Shown here: piece by piece, positions 7,427 through 18,074 of the stretch
Numbering within the stretch: position 1 is the first letter of the stretch
Layout: each line of letters opens with the position of its first letter
Assembly (NCBI RefSeq): GCF_019669905.1
Contig: NZ_AP019777.1
Span: 248,001 to 312,000 of the forward strand
Reading direction: 5' to 3'
DNA from: Methylomonas koyamae
GTDB lineage: Bacteria; Pseudomonadota; Gammaproteobacteria; Methylococcales; Methylomonadaceae
Length of the DNA stretch: 64,000 bases
Made by a program: the position numbers and the translations under genes
Notes under the pieces: generated by a model
What the model was told of the DNA's origin: nothing
Databases searched by the model: none
The model's input: the letters and a program-made list of their open reading frames with translations, nothing else

Positions 7427-9250
7427 TCAGTAATTGTAATGGATAGAGAAAAAGAAATTTCTACCGAAATTGTTGTAAGTGCTGAGGGTTTGGTATTGCT
7501 GGTCGAGCATATTATTGAGTTTGGCGCTGAACATCCAATGTTTATCGACATGGTAAGCGGCGCGAACATCGATCGTCATGAATGCGCCCAAGCGGACCGT
7601 ATTGGCCGTATTGTCGAAACGTTCGCCCTGAGCCAGCACCGCAGCACCGACATCGAACGCTGCGAAACTGCGCGAAACGTCGTACGACAAGGTCTGGGTG
7701 GCGCGCCGCGGCAAGCGCAAATTGTTGGCCCGGTCTTTTGGCGTCAGCAAATTCATACTCAACTTGTTATGCCAACCGAGTAAGTCGCCGGAGATTTCCG
7801 CCTCGATGCCGTCGATCTGCGCCTTGCCGATGTTTTGCGCCGTCAACGGCCGGCCGCTGAATACGATCAGCTGGTCGATGTTGCTATGGTAAGCGCGAAT
7901 TTCCCATTGCATCCAACCATGGTTGCCGGCCAAGCCGCCTTCGAAATTGGTCGACTGTTCGGCTTGCAGATGCGGATTGCCGAAGCCCGGAAAATACAAC
8001 TGGTTGAAGGTCGGGGCCTTGAAGGCGTTGCCGAAGCTGGCGAACGCGCTCAAGCCGTGGTCCCAATTGAAACGCCAACCGAAGTTTCCGGTCAGACTGC
8101 TGCCGAAGGCCTGGTTTTCGTCCCAACGCAACGAGGCATTGGTGAAATGCCGCTCGAACCAACGGCTGTGCAATTCGATAAAACCGCCGGCATCGTAGCG
8201 CGAATTTTCCGCATAACGCGTCGTGCTTTCGACTTGGTCCAGCCGGTAGTCCGCCCCCAGCGTCAATTGCTGGGTCTTGTGCAGATTGAGCTGGTTCAAC
8301 CAGCTTGCGTTCCAGCGCGTGGTATCGAAGTTAGTGGCGAATGCGCCGGAATGGCGGAACTGGTCGGCCTCGTCCAGACTCTGGCCGACCCGCAAAGTCG
8401 AACGCCAGACGTCGTTGAGGTCGGCGCTGGCCGATGCGCCCACCGTTTGATTGATGAACAGCGTCGTGCTGCTGGTGGCGTTATCGATTTCGGTTTCGCC
8501 CTCGGCGCGCAAAAAGAATGCCTCGAGCTCGGCGCCGTTATCGAAGCGATAGCCGGCCTTGGCATTCAAGCCGGTATTGTTGTAGCCGTCGCGATCCGGG
8601 TTGAAGCCGTTGGCTACCGTGGTACCGCTCTGGGCATTGATCCCCTGGCTGCCGAACTGCGAAGCGCCCAGGCTGTACCAGGCCCGCCCCCATTTGCCGT
8701 TGATTGCCGCGGAGCCCTGGTAGCTATCGTAAGAACCGCCGCCGGCTTCCAGCGCAATATTTGGCCGCGCGCTATTGCCGCCTTTACGGGTAAAAATCTG
8801 AATCACGCCGCCGATGGCTTCCGAGCCGTACAAACTGGATTGCGGCCCGCGAATGATCTCGACCCGTTCGACCTGGTCGACCGGAATAAATTGAAACGGC
8901 GTCGTGCCGGTGGTAACCGAACCGACCTTGATGCCGTCGACCAACACCAGTACGTGGTCGGCATTGGTGCCGCGCATGTAAACGTTGGTGTCCTTGCCGT
9001 AACCGCCGCTTTGCACCATGTCGATACCGGTCGACCCTTTCAACAGCTCGGGCAGAGTTCTGACTTGCAAACGTTCGATATCCTGCCGGGTATAAATCGT
9101 CGTCGCGGTCGCCAGTTCGTTTTGGTTGCTGTCCGAGCGCGTCGCCGTCACGACGGTTTCGGGTAAATTGGCGGCCTGCTCGGCGGCAAAGCCGGGTAGA
9201 AACGCGCCGATGCCGGCCAGCGGCAAAGCCATGATAATTTTGTTTTGCAT
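7427..9250 (-). CDS. btuB: TonB-dependent vitamin B12 outer-membrane receptor
   Basis: A 607-aa outer-membrane receptor. A signal peptide (ending about residue 23, PGFAAEQ) is followed by a TonB box ETVVTATR at 31-38 and a plug domain (TIYTRQDIERLQVRTLPELL, GTNADHVLVLVDGIKVG, VERVEIIRGPQSSLYGSEAIGG). The rest is a 22-strand beta barrel ending in aromatic FFFSIHYNY. The DGI/VLVLVDG pattern and the B12 riboswitch upstream make BtuB the natural call over other TonB receptors. The start is ATG 9250, where the signal peptide begins; the frame is open further upstream only through riboswitch RNA. Confidence 0.93.
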   Translation of the reverse strand: MQNKIIMALPLAGIGAFLPGFAAEQAANLPETVVTATRSDSNQNELATATTIYTRQDIERLQVRTLPELLKGSTGIDMVQSGGYGKDTNVYMRGTNADHVLVLVDGIKVGSVTTGTTPFQFIPVDQVERVEIIRGPQSSLYGSEAIGGVIQIFTRKGGNSARPNIALEAGGGSYDSYQGSAAINGKWGRAWYSLGASQFGSQGINAQSGTTVANGFNPDRDGYNNTGLNAKAGYRFDNGAELEAFFLRAEGETEIDNATSSTTLFINQTVGASASADLNDVWRSTLRVGQSLDEADQFRHSGAFATNFDTTRWNASWLNQLNLHKTQQLTLGADYRLDQVESTTRYAENSRYDAGGFIELHSRWFERHFTNASLRWDENQAFGSSLTGNFGWRFNWDHGLSAFASFGNAFKAPTFNQLYFPGFGNPHLQAEQSTNFEGGLAGNHGWMQWEIRAYHSNIDQLIVFSGRPLTAQNIGKAQIDGIEAEISGDLLGWHNKLSMNLLTPKDRANNLRLPRRATQTLSYDVSRSFAAFDVGAAVLAQGERFDNTANTVRLGAFMTIDVRAAYHVDKHWMFSAKLNNMLDQQYQTLSTYNNFGRNFFFSIHYNY

Positions 9251-9377
9251 AACGTCCTCTGCGCCCACCGCGCATCCGGGTAAAAAATGACAGAGGAGAA
9301 ATCGGCGAGAGAATAGGCGGAGAACGGGCTGGGCGCGGGCTCTGACCATTCCGTAACAGCCCTCCGCTGTCTCGAAT

Positions 9378-9580
9378 GATCTTCCGGGCCAGTCTCCGGG
9401 CTCATAAGCGGCTTGAGGGCCTAAACCGCGCACCTTCCCATGCGAAACGCACAGTGGCAAAAACGCGGTTCTTTACTTATCTACCGTTGCGGGGGCAGCG
9501 TCGGCATGGGCAAAACGAAATTTGCCGCACCGACTTCCTGTTTAAGTTTGGCCGAGATTTCGGTACCAACACCTGAAAGA
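9378..9580 (-). promoter_or_regulatory. cobalamin (AdoCbl) riboswitch upstream of btuB
   Basis: Read on the minus strand, the conserved blocks occur in the right order: GGTACC near 9561-9567, AACAGGAAGTCGGTG near 9525-9540, CTGCCCCCGCAACGGTA at 9482-9498, GCCACTG at 9452-9458, GGGAAGG near 9433-9439 and the B12 box AGCCCGGAGACTGGCC at 9387-9402. This is the class I cobalamin aptamer. The 3' end lies about 130 nt before the btuB ATG, leaving room for an expression platform. It should repress btuB, the BtuM-like gene, cbiB and cobD when B12 is plentiful. Confidence 0.95.
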
Positions 9581-9728
9581 AGGTCGGGGATTGTAGTGGA
9601 TCGAGAAGGGTCAGGCAAGGCAAGCCGCCTGCCAAGTTCTATCCGAACCAACGATAGGCCGAAATTAACGCGGTGCGGCGGCTTGGGTTAGACTGGTTCA
9701 ATTTATCGCAGCAGGTAGGAGACCGGAC

Positions 9729-10175
9729 ATGCAAGTCGTTACCGCTACCGAGGCCGACATTCCGGCCCTGTGCCGCCTGTTGGCGCAATTGTTCGAACAG
9801 GAAGCCGAATTTGTCGCGGACGAAACCGCGCAACGCCGCGGCTTGAGCCGAATCATCGCCGATCCGCAATTGGGCCGGATTTTCGTGGCGCGCCGCGACG
9901 GCGAAATTCTGGGCATGGCCAATCTGCTGTTCAGCGTATCGACGGCGCTGGGTGCGCCGGTGGCCTGGCTGGAGGATATGGTGGTGGATTCCGGCTTTCG
10001 CGGTGAGGCGGTCGGCTCGGCATTGTTGCAGCATGCGGTCGAGTTCGCCCAACAACGGGGCTGCCGGCGGATCACGCTGCTAACCGATGCCGACAACAGC
10101 GCCGGGCAACGTTTTTACCGGCGCCACGGCTTCGAGTTGTCGCCGATGCGGCCGATGCGGCGGCTGTTGCCGTAA
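9729..10175 (+). CDS. GNAT-family N-acetyltransferase
   Basis: A 148-aa single-domain GNAT protein. N-terminal strand TATEADIPALCRLL; central strands ending in AWLEDMVVD; acetyl-CoA pyrophosphate loop FRGEAVGSALLQHAVEFA (a Q/RxxGxG/A variant, with GEAVGS); then LLTDADNSAGQRFYRRHGF, which is motif B. An AGGAG ribosome binding site lies about 7 nt before the ATG. It is divergent from the riboswitch operon and convergent with the ferredoxin gene. The substrate is unknown. Confidence 0.85.
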   Translation: MQVVTATEADIPALCRLLAQLFEQEAEFVADETAQRRGLSRIIADPQLGRIFVARRDGEILGMANLLFSVSTALGAPVAWLEDMVVDSGFRGEAVGSALLQHAVEFAQQRGCRRITLLTDADNSAGQRFYRRHGFELSPMRPMRRLLP

Positions 10176-10202
10176 GGCCGCGCCGCATCGGCTAAGGCAA
10201 GA

Positions 10203-11545
<1,343 letters not shown>

Positions 11546-11546
<1 letters not shown>

Positions 11547-12844
11547 CAGGATTTTTGCCCTACCGTGACGGTTTGCAGCAATTCCGGTTTGACCCGGCGT
11601 TTGAACGCGTCCTTGATCTGCTCGACCGTGACCGCTTCGACCTTGCTTTGGAAGGTGTCCAAATAATCCAGAGGCTGTTGGTAAAAGCCGATCATCGCCA
11701 CGTAATCGCTGAGCTTGCTGTTGGTATCGAAACGCATGGCAAAGCCGCCGGTGATGTTTTGTTTCGCCGCCGTCAACTCCTTGTCGGTCGGGCCTTTTTC
11801 CAAAAATTCGGCAAAAGTTTTGCGCAACACGCCGAGCGCTTGCTCGGTTTGGTCGTTACGGGTCTGCAGGCTCATCATGAACGGGCCCTGCCGATACAGC
11901 GGCGCGAACACGCTATAAGCGCCGTAGGCCAAGCCGCGCTTTTCCCGGACTTCCTCGAACAAGCGCGACACCATGCTGCCGCCGCCGAGGATGTGGTTGC
12001 CGACGTACAAGGCAAAATAATCCGGGTCCTTGCGGTAGGTGCCGGGCAAGCCGACCAGCACGTGGGTTTGGCTGGATGGAAATTCGATATGCTGGGTCGT
12101 AGTCTGGCTCGGCATCGTCACCGGCGGAATTTCCGCCGGCTTGCTGCCGACCGGCAGTTTGCCGAGCAATTGGTTTGCGGTGCGTTCGGCCTGCTCGCGG
12201 CTGACGTCGCCGACGATGACGACGATGGCGTTGGCGGCGACGTAATACTTTTGGTAGAACGCCTTCAGATCGTCAGCCGTGAAGCCGGCGACGGTCTGGA
12301 CGATGCCGGTTTCCGGATGCGCATAAGGATGTTCGCCGTATAGCGCTTTGCCGAAGGCGATGCTGGCCAATTCGCCGGGCGATTCTTCCCGGTGTTTCAA
12401 ACCGGCCAGGGTTCTGGCTTTTTCGCGTTGGAAGTCGTCTTCGCGAAACGCCGGCCGGCTCAACACGGTTTCGAAGGTTGCCAAGGCCTTGTCGAACAAA
12501 GCCTGCTCGGTCAAGGTGCGGACCGACAACCAAGCCATATCTTCGCTGACGCCGGCCGAATATTGGGCGCCGACCGATTCGAAACGCTGGGCGATGTCGT
12601 CTGCGCTCCAATCGCCGGCGCCGCTGTCCAACAAGGCCGAAGTCAGCGCGGCGACGCCGAATTGGCTGTCATCGCGCGCGCTGCCGGCATCGAACACCAC
12701 CCGCACGTCCGCCATCGGCAAGCCGGCGGTGCGCACGTAGTAAACCCGGCTGCCCTGCGCGGTTTGCCAATGTTCGATTTTGGCCGCCGGCCAGGCCAAT
12801 TGGCTGAATGCCAGCAACAACAGGCCGATTAAATTAAAACGCAT
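11546..12844 (-). CDS. M16-family zinc peptidase-like protein, non-catalytic partner
   Basis: A 432-aa exported protein with a signal peptide (about residues 1-19, ending AWPAAK) and the two M16 half-domains. Where active members have HxxEH this protein reads VAALTSALLDSGA, so the metal-binding residues are missing. The second half keeps the M16_C features (FYQKYYVAANAIVVIVGD, GLAYGAYS). Inactive M16 chains usually pair with an active one, and the gene overlaps the HxxEH-bearing M16 gene upstream by 11 nt. Probably the non-catalytic subunit of a periplasmic heterodimer. Confidence 0.88.
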
Positions 12845-14204
12845 GGTGAACTCCTGTCAGTTTTTTCGGTTTGGCGGCTTCGGTGATCGGTTGCGGGTCC
12901 AGGTAGGCCACCGTCAGCGTGTCTTCGATCAGGTATTTGCGCGCGACTTCGCGTACTTGTTCCGCAGTGACCTGATTGATTTTGGCGACGTATTCGTCGG
13001 CGCGTTGCCAGCCCAAACCGACCGTTTCCAGCGTACCCAACTGCATGGCTTGGTAGAAGTTGGAATCTTTCTGGTAGACCGAGCTGGCCAGTACCTGGGC
13101 CTTGATCCGCTGCAACTCGTCCTTGTCGATCAGCTCGTTTTTCAACTGGTACACCTCGTCGAGTAGGGCGTATTCCAAATCGAACACGGTTTTGCCGTCG
13201 GCGGGCGTGCCTTCCAACAGGAACAACTCGGGCAGGCGCGAAGTCAGGTCGTAACCGGCACCGGCCGACACCGCGATCTGTTTGCCGCGCACCAAGCGCG
13301 ACGGCAAGCGGGCGCTGTCGCCGCCGTCCAGCACGCCGGCCAGCACTTCCAAGGCGTAAGCTTCCCATTCCGGCTTGGCGGAGTTCAACACCGGCACTTT
13401 GTAGCCCATCATCAGGTAGGGCAATTTGGCCGGCGCCTTGACCGTGATCCGGCGCACGCCGCGCTGTTCGCTTTCGGCCTGCGGCTTGACCGGCTTGATC
13501 GTGCTGGGTTGCAGCGGTGCGAAATATTGTTCGGCCAATTTCTCGACCTGTTTGGCGTCGACGTCCCCGACCACGACCAGGGTGGCGTTATTCGGCGCAT
13601 ACCACTTTTGGTACCAGGCTTGCAGGTCTTCGATTTGGTAATTGGCGATGTCGGACGGCCAGCCGATCACTGGGTTCTGGTACGGGCTGTTGGTAAACGC
13701 CGCCGCCATGAATTGCTCGTGGACTTTGGCTCGCGGCTGGTCGTCGGTGCGCATCCGCCGCTCTTCGGTCACCACTTCCAGCTCTTTCTTCAACTCGTCG
13801 GCTTTCAGATTCAGGTTACGCATCCGGTCGCTTTCCAGCTTGAAGCTGATCTCCAGTCGCGACTTTTCTAGGGTCTGGAAATAGGCCGTGTAATCCTGGC
13901 CGGTAAAGGCGTTTTCGTTGCCGCCGTTCTCGGCGATGATGCGGGAAAACTCGCCGGCCGGATATTTTTCGGTGCCTTTGAACATCATGTGTTCCAGCAT
14001 GTGCGAGATGCCGGTAATGCCGCCCGGCTCGTAGCTGGAGCCGACTTTATACCAAACCTGGGATACCACCACCGGCGAGCGATGGTCTTCCTTTACCAGT
14101 AGTTTCAAGCCGTTAGCGAAAACATGTTCGTACACCTTACTGTCTTCGGCGTGCGCCAGCACGACCGGACAAAGCAGCGTCAGCGCTGCAAGCCTGTGTT
14201 TCAT
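12834..14204 (-). CDS. M16-family zinc metallopeptidase, catalytic subunit
   Basis: A 456-aa exported peptidase with a signal peptide (MKHRLAALTLLCPVVLAHA). The inverted zinc motif HMLEH sits in GITGISHMLEHMMFKGT near residue 65-75, and the distal Glu is in the NGGNENAFTGQDYT region. The M16_C half contains WYAPNNATLVVVGD. ATG 14204 is preferred over an upstream in-frame start because it gives a clean signal peptide. It forms an operon with the inactive M16, rsmD, coaD and ferredoxin genes. The substrate is unknown; such pairs degrade peptides in the periplasm. Confidence 0.92.
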   Translation of the reverse strand: MKHRLAALTLLCPVVLAHAEDSKVYEHVFANGLKLLVKEDHRSPVVVSQVWYKVGSSYEPGGITGISHMLEHMMFKGTEKYPAGEFSRIIAENGGNENAFTGQDYTAYFQTLEKSRLEISFKLESDRMRNLNLKADELKKELEVVTEERRMRTDDQPRAKVHEQFMAAAFTNSPYQNPVIGWPSDIANYQIEDLQAWYQKWYAPNNATLVVVGDVDAKQVEKLAEQYFAPLQPSTIKPVKPQAESEQRGVRRITVKAPAKLPYLMMGYKVPVLNSAKPEWEAYALEVLAGVLDGGDSARLPSRLVRGKQIAVSAGAGYDLTSRLPELFLLEGTPADGKTVFDLEYALLDEVYQLKNELIDKDELQRIKAQVLASSVYQKDSNFYQAMQLGTLETVGLGWQRADEYVAKINQVTAEQVREVARKYLIEDTLTVAYLDPQPITEAAKPKKLTGVHHAF

Positions 14205-14311
14205 AAATCCCTCGTTGACTAAAAGACGGTGAGCGCCTGTGATTGTTTTAATAATCATTGGTTCACTGTTATTCTATATGTTTGAACGCGTTCCAATCCA
14301 ACTGCTACTCG

Positions 14312-15202
14312 ATGCCAGACACCACCGCCCCGCTTTCCTGGAAAGACTACTACGAGCTCTGCAAGCCCAGAGTCGTTGCGTTGATCGTGTTTACCGCCAT
14401 CGTCGGCATGTTGTTGGCGGTTCCCGGTATGCCGCCGTTGGCCAATTTCCTGTACGGCACGGTCGGCATCGGCCTGGCGGCGTCTTCGGCGGCGGCGATC
14501 AACCATTTTCTGGACCAGAAGGCCGACGCCGAAATGGCCCGCACCCGCAACCGGCCGCTGCCGACCGGGCATTTGCAGCCGCGCCAGGTCTTGGTGTTCG
14601 CCAGCGTGATCGGCTTTATCGCAATGGCGATCCTGACCATCAAAGTCAATCTACTGACGGCTTTTCTGACCTTTTTGTCGCTGATCGGCTATGCCTTGAT
14701 CTACACGGTTTACCTGAAGCGGGCGACGCCGCAAAACATCGTAATCGGCGGCGCGGCCGGCGCGGCACCGCCGGTATTGGGTTGGGCCGCGATCACCGGC
14801 GAAGTGCATCCGCACGCCTTGCTGCTGTTTCTGATCATCTTCGTCTGGACCCCGCCGCACTTCTGGGCGCTGGCGATTGCGAAACGCGACGAATACGCCA
14901 AGGTGGCGATTCCGATGCTGCCGGTGACCCACGGCGTCGAATTCACCCGGCTGCAGATTCTGCTCTACACCATTCTGCTGTTGATTTCGACGCTGCTGCC
15001 GTATCTGACCGGCATGAGCGGCCTGATTTACCTGGTCACCGCGTTTCTGCTGGGCCTGGGCTTTATTTATTACGCGATCCAAATGATGCGCAAAAAGGAC
15101 AATAAAACCGCGATGCGCACTTTCGGCTATTCCATCGTTTATTTGATGCTGATCTTTGCCGCCTTGCTCATCGACCATTACTTCCCGCTGTCCCTCTCAT
15201 GA
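14312..15202 (+). CDS. ctaB: protoheme IX farnesyltransferase (heme O synthase)
   Basis: A 296-aa UbiA-superfamily membrane enzyme that adds farnesyl to heme B to make heme O for terminal oxidases. The first Asp-rich motif reads [20 protein letters not shown] at about residues 68-87, and the [10 protein letters not shown] segment is typical of CtaB/CyoE. About eight or nine hydrophobic helices are seen. The ATG at 14312 begins at the family N-terminus ([17 protein letters not shown]). It overlaps the next gene by 4 nt (ATGA). No oxidase subunit genes are in the window. Confidence 0.96.
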   Translation: MPDTTAPLSWKDYYELCKPRVVALIVFTAIVGMLLAVPGMPPLANFLYGTVGIGLAASSAAAINHFLDQKADAEMARTRNRPLPTGHLQPRQVLVFASVIGFIAMAILTIKVNLLTAFLTFLSLIGYALIYTVYLKRATPQNIVIGGAAGAAPPVLGWAAITGEVHPHALLLFLIIFVWTPPHFWALAIAKRDEYAKVAIPMLPVTHGVEFTRLQILLYTILLLISTLLPYLTGMSGLIYLVTAFLLGLGFIYYAIQMMRKKDNKTAMRTFGYSIVYLMLIFAALLIDHYFPLSLS

Positions 15203-16197
15203 CGCTAACTACCGCAGAACATCCGTTCGCCGAATTCATCAAAATCCTAGGCAAAGGCAAGAAAGGCGCCCGGCCGCTGACGCAGGACGAAGCCTACCGG
15301 GCCATGAAAATGATCCTGGCCGACTGCCAAGTCGAACCGATCCAGCTCGGCGCGTTTCTGATGCTGATGCGGGTCAAGGAAGAAACCTGCGAGGAATTGG
15401 CCGGTTTCGTCGCGGCGGCGCGGGAAAGTTTTGCCTTCGATAACAACGTCGCGGTGGACTTGGACTGGTCGTCCTATGCCGGTAAGCGCCGCCATCTGCC
15501 GTGGTTTTTGCTGTCGACCTTGCTGCTGGCGGAAAACGGCATCAAAGTCTTCATGCACGGCGCCGGCGGCCATACCCAAGGCCGGCTCTACACCGAAAAC
15601 GTGCTGCGGGCGCTGGGTATCGACGCCGCCCAGTCAATTGCCGAAGCCGGCCAACAGATCGAACGCACCAATTTCAGCTACCTGTCGCTGGAACACATCT
15701 GCCCGAAACTGTACGACATGATCAATCTGCGGCCGGTGATGGGCTTGCGCTCGCCGGTGCATACCCTGGTCAGATTATTGAATCCGTTCGATGCTACCGC
15801 CAGCATCCAGGGCATTTTCCATCCCAGCTACCGCCAGGTGCACCAGAAAGCCGCGTTGTTGCTCGATCAAAAACACATGGCGGTATTGAAAGGCGAAGGC
15901 GGCGAAACCGAACGCAACCCGGACGTAGAATGCCTGGTGCAAAGCGTACACGACGGCGAACTCAGCGACGAAATCTGGCCGGCTTTGTTCGAACGCCGCC
16001 ACATGAAAGCCGAAGAACTGGAGCCGCAACTGCTAGCCCAGGTCTGGCGCGGCGAGCTGGACGACGAATTCGGCCAAGCCGCCGTGATCGGCACAGCCGC
16101 GATTGCTTTGAAACTGCTGGGCAAAGCCGACGACCAGGCGCAAGCCGAAGCTCTGGCCGCCCGGTTCTGGGCCGGACGCGACCGCAACCGGTTTTAA
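15199..16197 (+). CDS. YbiB/TrpD2-family nucleic acid-binding protein
   Basis: A 332-aa protein with the anthranilate phosphoribosyltransferase-like fold of the E. coli YbiB (TrpD2) family: N-terminal [31 protein letters not shown], then [21 protein letters not shown]. The GTGGD motif of true TrpD is absent, which separates it from biosynthetic TrpD at 23.0 kb. YbiB binds nucleic acid, and a damage-response role was proposed in E. coli. It is translationally coupled to ctaB by an ATGA overlap. Confidence 0.85.
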   Translation: MTLTTAEHPFAEFIKILGKGKKGARPLTQDEAYRAMKMILADCQVEPIQLGAFLMLMRVKEETCEELAGFVAAARESFAFDNNVAVDLDWSSYAGKRRHLPWFLLSTLLLAENGIKVFMHGAGGHTQGRLYTENVLRALGIDAAQSIAEAGQQIERTNFSYLSLEHICPKLYDMINLRPVMGLRSPVHTLVRLLNPFDATASIQGIFHPSYRQVHQKAALLLDQKHMAVLKGEGGETERNPDVECLVQSVHDGELSDEIWPALFERRHMKAEELEPQLLAQVWRGELDDEFGQAAVIGTAAIALKLLGKADDQAQAEALAARFWAGRDRNRF

Positions 16198-16240
16198 GCC
16201 CTACTCAACCCTACGCCCCGCGCGTATCTCGAAACTCAGC

Positions 16241-17473
16241 ATGCCCGCCGGCCCCGCAGCAAAGGTCGCCATCGTCGGCGCCGGCCCGGCCGGCCTGATG
16301 GCTGCCGAAGTCATCAGCCAGGCCGGTATCGCCGCCACCGTATACGACGCCATGCCGTCGGCCGGCCGCAAATTCCTGATGGCCGGCAAAGGCGGTATGA
16401 ACATCACCCACGCCGAAGCCTTCGATGTATTCTTATCCCGCTACGGCGCGCGCCGTGCCGAACTGGAACCGATGCTGCACGCCTTTACGCCGGACGATTT
16501 GCGGGCTTGGGTCAAAGAGCTTGGCATCGATACCTTCGTCGGCAGCTCCGGCCGGGTATTCCCGACCGAAATGAAGGCGGCGCCGTTACTGCGCGCCTGG
16601 CTGCATCGCTTACGAAGCAACGGCGTGCAATTTCGGATGCGCCACCGCTGGCTGGGCTGGGCCGACGGCGGGTTGCGCTTCGCCACGCCGGACGGCGAGC
16701 GCCATGTCCAGGCCGAGGCGACGCTGCTGGCGTTGGGCGGTGGCAGTTGGCCGCAACTGGGTTCGACCGGGGGCTGGACCGAAATTCTGGCCGAGCGCGG
16801 CATCGGCTTATCGCCGCTACGCCCGGCCAATTGCGGCTTCGAAACCAAGTGGAGCGACGTGTTCCGCCAACGCTGCGCCGGCCAACCGCTCAAATCGGTG
16901 GTCGCGACATTCCGCAATAACCAAGGCGAAACGTTCAGCCAGCAAGGCGAACTGACCGTCGCCGATTACGGCCTGGAAGGCGGCTTGATCTACGCCCTGT
17001 CCGCGCCATTGCGCGATGCCATCGAAACGACCGGTGCGACAACGCTATGGCTGGACTTGCTGCCGGACCGCAGCCCGGAAAACATCGCCGAACGTCTGGC
17101 CAAACCGCGCGGCAAGGACAGCCTGAGCAACCACCTGCGCAAACGGCTAGCCATCGACGGTGTCAAAACTCTGCTGCTGCGCGAAACCCTGCCCGCCGCC
17201 GAACTCAGCGACCCGGCCAAACTGGCCGCCGCACTCAAAGCCCTGCCCATCGTCTTGCATCGCCCGCGCCCCATCGCAGAAGCCATCAGCAGCGCCGGCG
17301 GCGTCGAGTTCGCCGAACTGGACCAAAACCTGATGCTGCGTAAACTGCCCGGCACCTTCTGCGCCGGCGAAATGCTGGACTGGGAAGCGCCGACCGGGGG
17401 CTATTTGCTGACGGCTTGTTTGGCTAGTGGGCGGACGGCGGGGTTGGGTGCGGTCGGGTGGTTGAGATCGTGA
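16241..17473 (+). CDS. TIGR03862-type NAD(P)/FAD flavoprotein (HI0933/YhiN-like)
   Basis: A 410-aa flavoprotein with an N-terminal FAD-binding Rossmann motif VAIVGAGPAGLMAAEVIS, then the family signature GRKFLMAGKGGMNITHAE and SSGRVFPTEMKAAPLLRAW. LALGGGSWPQLGSTGGW and the C-terminal TFCAGEMLDWEAPTGGYLL close the FAD site. The substrate of this oxidoreductase group is not known. It is the last core gene before the accessory island that begins near 17.6 kb. Confidence 0.9.
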   Translation: MPAGPAAKVAIVGAGPAGLMAAEVISQAGIAATVYDAMPSAGRKFLMAGKGGMNITHAEAFDVFLSRYGARRAELEPMLHAFTPDDLRAWVKELGIDTFVGSSGRVFPTEMKAAPLLRAWLHRLRSNGVQFRMRHRWLGWADGGLRFATPDGERHVQAEATLLALGGGSWPQLGSTGGWTEILAERGIGLSPLRPANCGFETKWSDVFRQRCAGQPLKSVVATFRNNQGETFSQQGELTVADYGLEGGLIYALSAPLRDAIETTGATTLWLDLLPDRSPENIAERLAKPRGKDSLSNHLRKRLAIDGVKTLLLRETLPAAELSDPAKLAAALKALPIVLHRPRPIAEAISSAGGVEFAELDQNLMLRKLPGTFCAGEMLDWEAPTGGYLLTACLASGRTAGLGAVGWLRS

Positions 17474-17614
17474 CGGGTATATGGAGTCTTTACTAACCAA
17501 CAGGTTATCGATTGCTGGGATGATATACAGAAAGGGAAAACCCCTTGTGGTCCGCTAATTTATTGAGGGGAAGCAGGATTCGCGGTAGATGTGCAGAAAC
17601 TATCTAATTCCTAG

Positions 17615-18041
17615 TTAGGCTGGCATGAGTTTAAAGATGAATCGATGGAACATCCCGGATTGGTTAGAGAAAGCTGTCTGTGAAAGGGATAAGTTCTGTA
17701 TTTACTGTGGTATTGATTTTAATGTGCCAAATTCATCAAGAGGCATGCGTCCTTCTTGGGAGCACATTATCAATGATGCCAAAATTGTGACAATTGAAAA
17801 CATTGCTCGTTGTTGCATTTCATGTAACGCAAGCAAGGGGCAAAAGGTTCTGGCTGATTGGCTTCAATCAAACTATTGCAAGCGCAAAGCCATTACTGAG
17901 CAAAGCATTGCTGCGGTAGCTAGGGCTGCGCTGTCTGGCTATCGCAGTTAAACCACGTAAAACAAAAGCTGGGATTAAATAGGGGGCGCCTAACAAGTCG
18001 TTCAAGCGGACGCCGCTACGCGGCGCCGCTTAACTCCAGCG
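17615..18041 (+). mobile_element. integron gene cassette (HNH gene plus attC)
   Basis: The segment starts inside a core site GTTAGGC (17614-17620) and ends in a 60-bp attC whose R'' box GCCTAAC (17988-17994) is the exact complement of that core site, as expected when a cassette's own ends form R' after circularisation. The single ORF starts 10 nt after the first cassette base and fills most of the cassette, the standard cassette layout. Joining the flanks G17614 and T18042 would give an uninterrupted GTTACAA, a plausible secondary integration site. No intI gene or second attC is in the window, so this looks like a lone inserted cassette. Confidence 0.82.
17625..17951 (+). CDS. HNH endonuclease carried by an integron cassette
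   Basis: A 108-aa protein of the compact HNH nuclease family. A first zinc knuckle pair lies at Cys25/Cys28 (FCIYCG), the catalytic core is WEHII at 45-49 followed by IENIARCC (N59), and the second knuckle is CISCNASKGQ at 64-73. All metal and catalytic positions look intact. The start ATG lies 5 nt after the cassette core site with little Shine-Dalgarno sequence, which is common in cassettes. Base composition is lower in GC than the flanking core genes, consistent with transfer. The target is unknown; defence or mobile-element roles are both possible. Confidence 0.85.
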   Translation: MSLKMNRWNIPDWLEKAVCERDKFCIYCGIDFNVPNSSRGMRPSWEHIINDAKIVTIENIARCCISCNASKGQKVLADWLQSNYCKRKAITEQSIAAVARAALSGYRS

Positions 18042-18047
18042 TTACAA
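17988..18047 (+). other. attC recombination site
   Basis: R'' GCCTAAC at 17988-17994 and R' region GTTACAA at 18041-18047 bracket an imperfect palindrome. The inner stem pairs AAGCGG with CCGCTT and CGCCGC with GCGGCG around a short TAC loop, with one unpaired A after AAGCGG on the left arm, matching the extrahelical base that IntI uses for strand choice. The total length is 60 bp. The last bases of R' do not fit GTTRRRY, as expected if what follows is not another cassette. Confidence 0.88.
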
Positions 18048-18074
18048 AATCAATAAATCACCACTGAGGCATGA

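Noticed and set aside
7835..9166. 443-aa open frame on the plus strand opposite btuB
   Set aside because: It lies entirely antisense to a clear TonB receptor, has no family motifs, and its composition is that of a GC-rich shadow frame.
15199..16197. Call of biosynthetic trpD for the YbiB-like gene
   Set aside because: It has the fold but lacks the GTGGD PRPP-binding motif, and a complete trpD is present at 23047.
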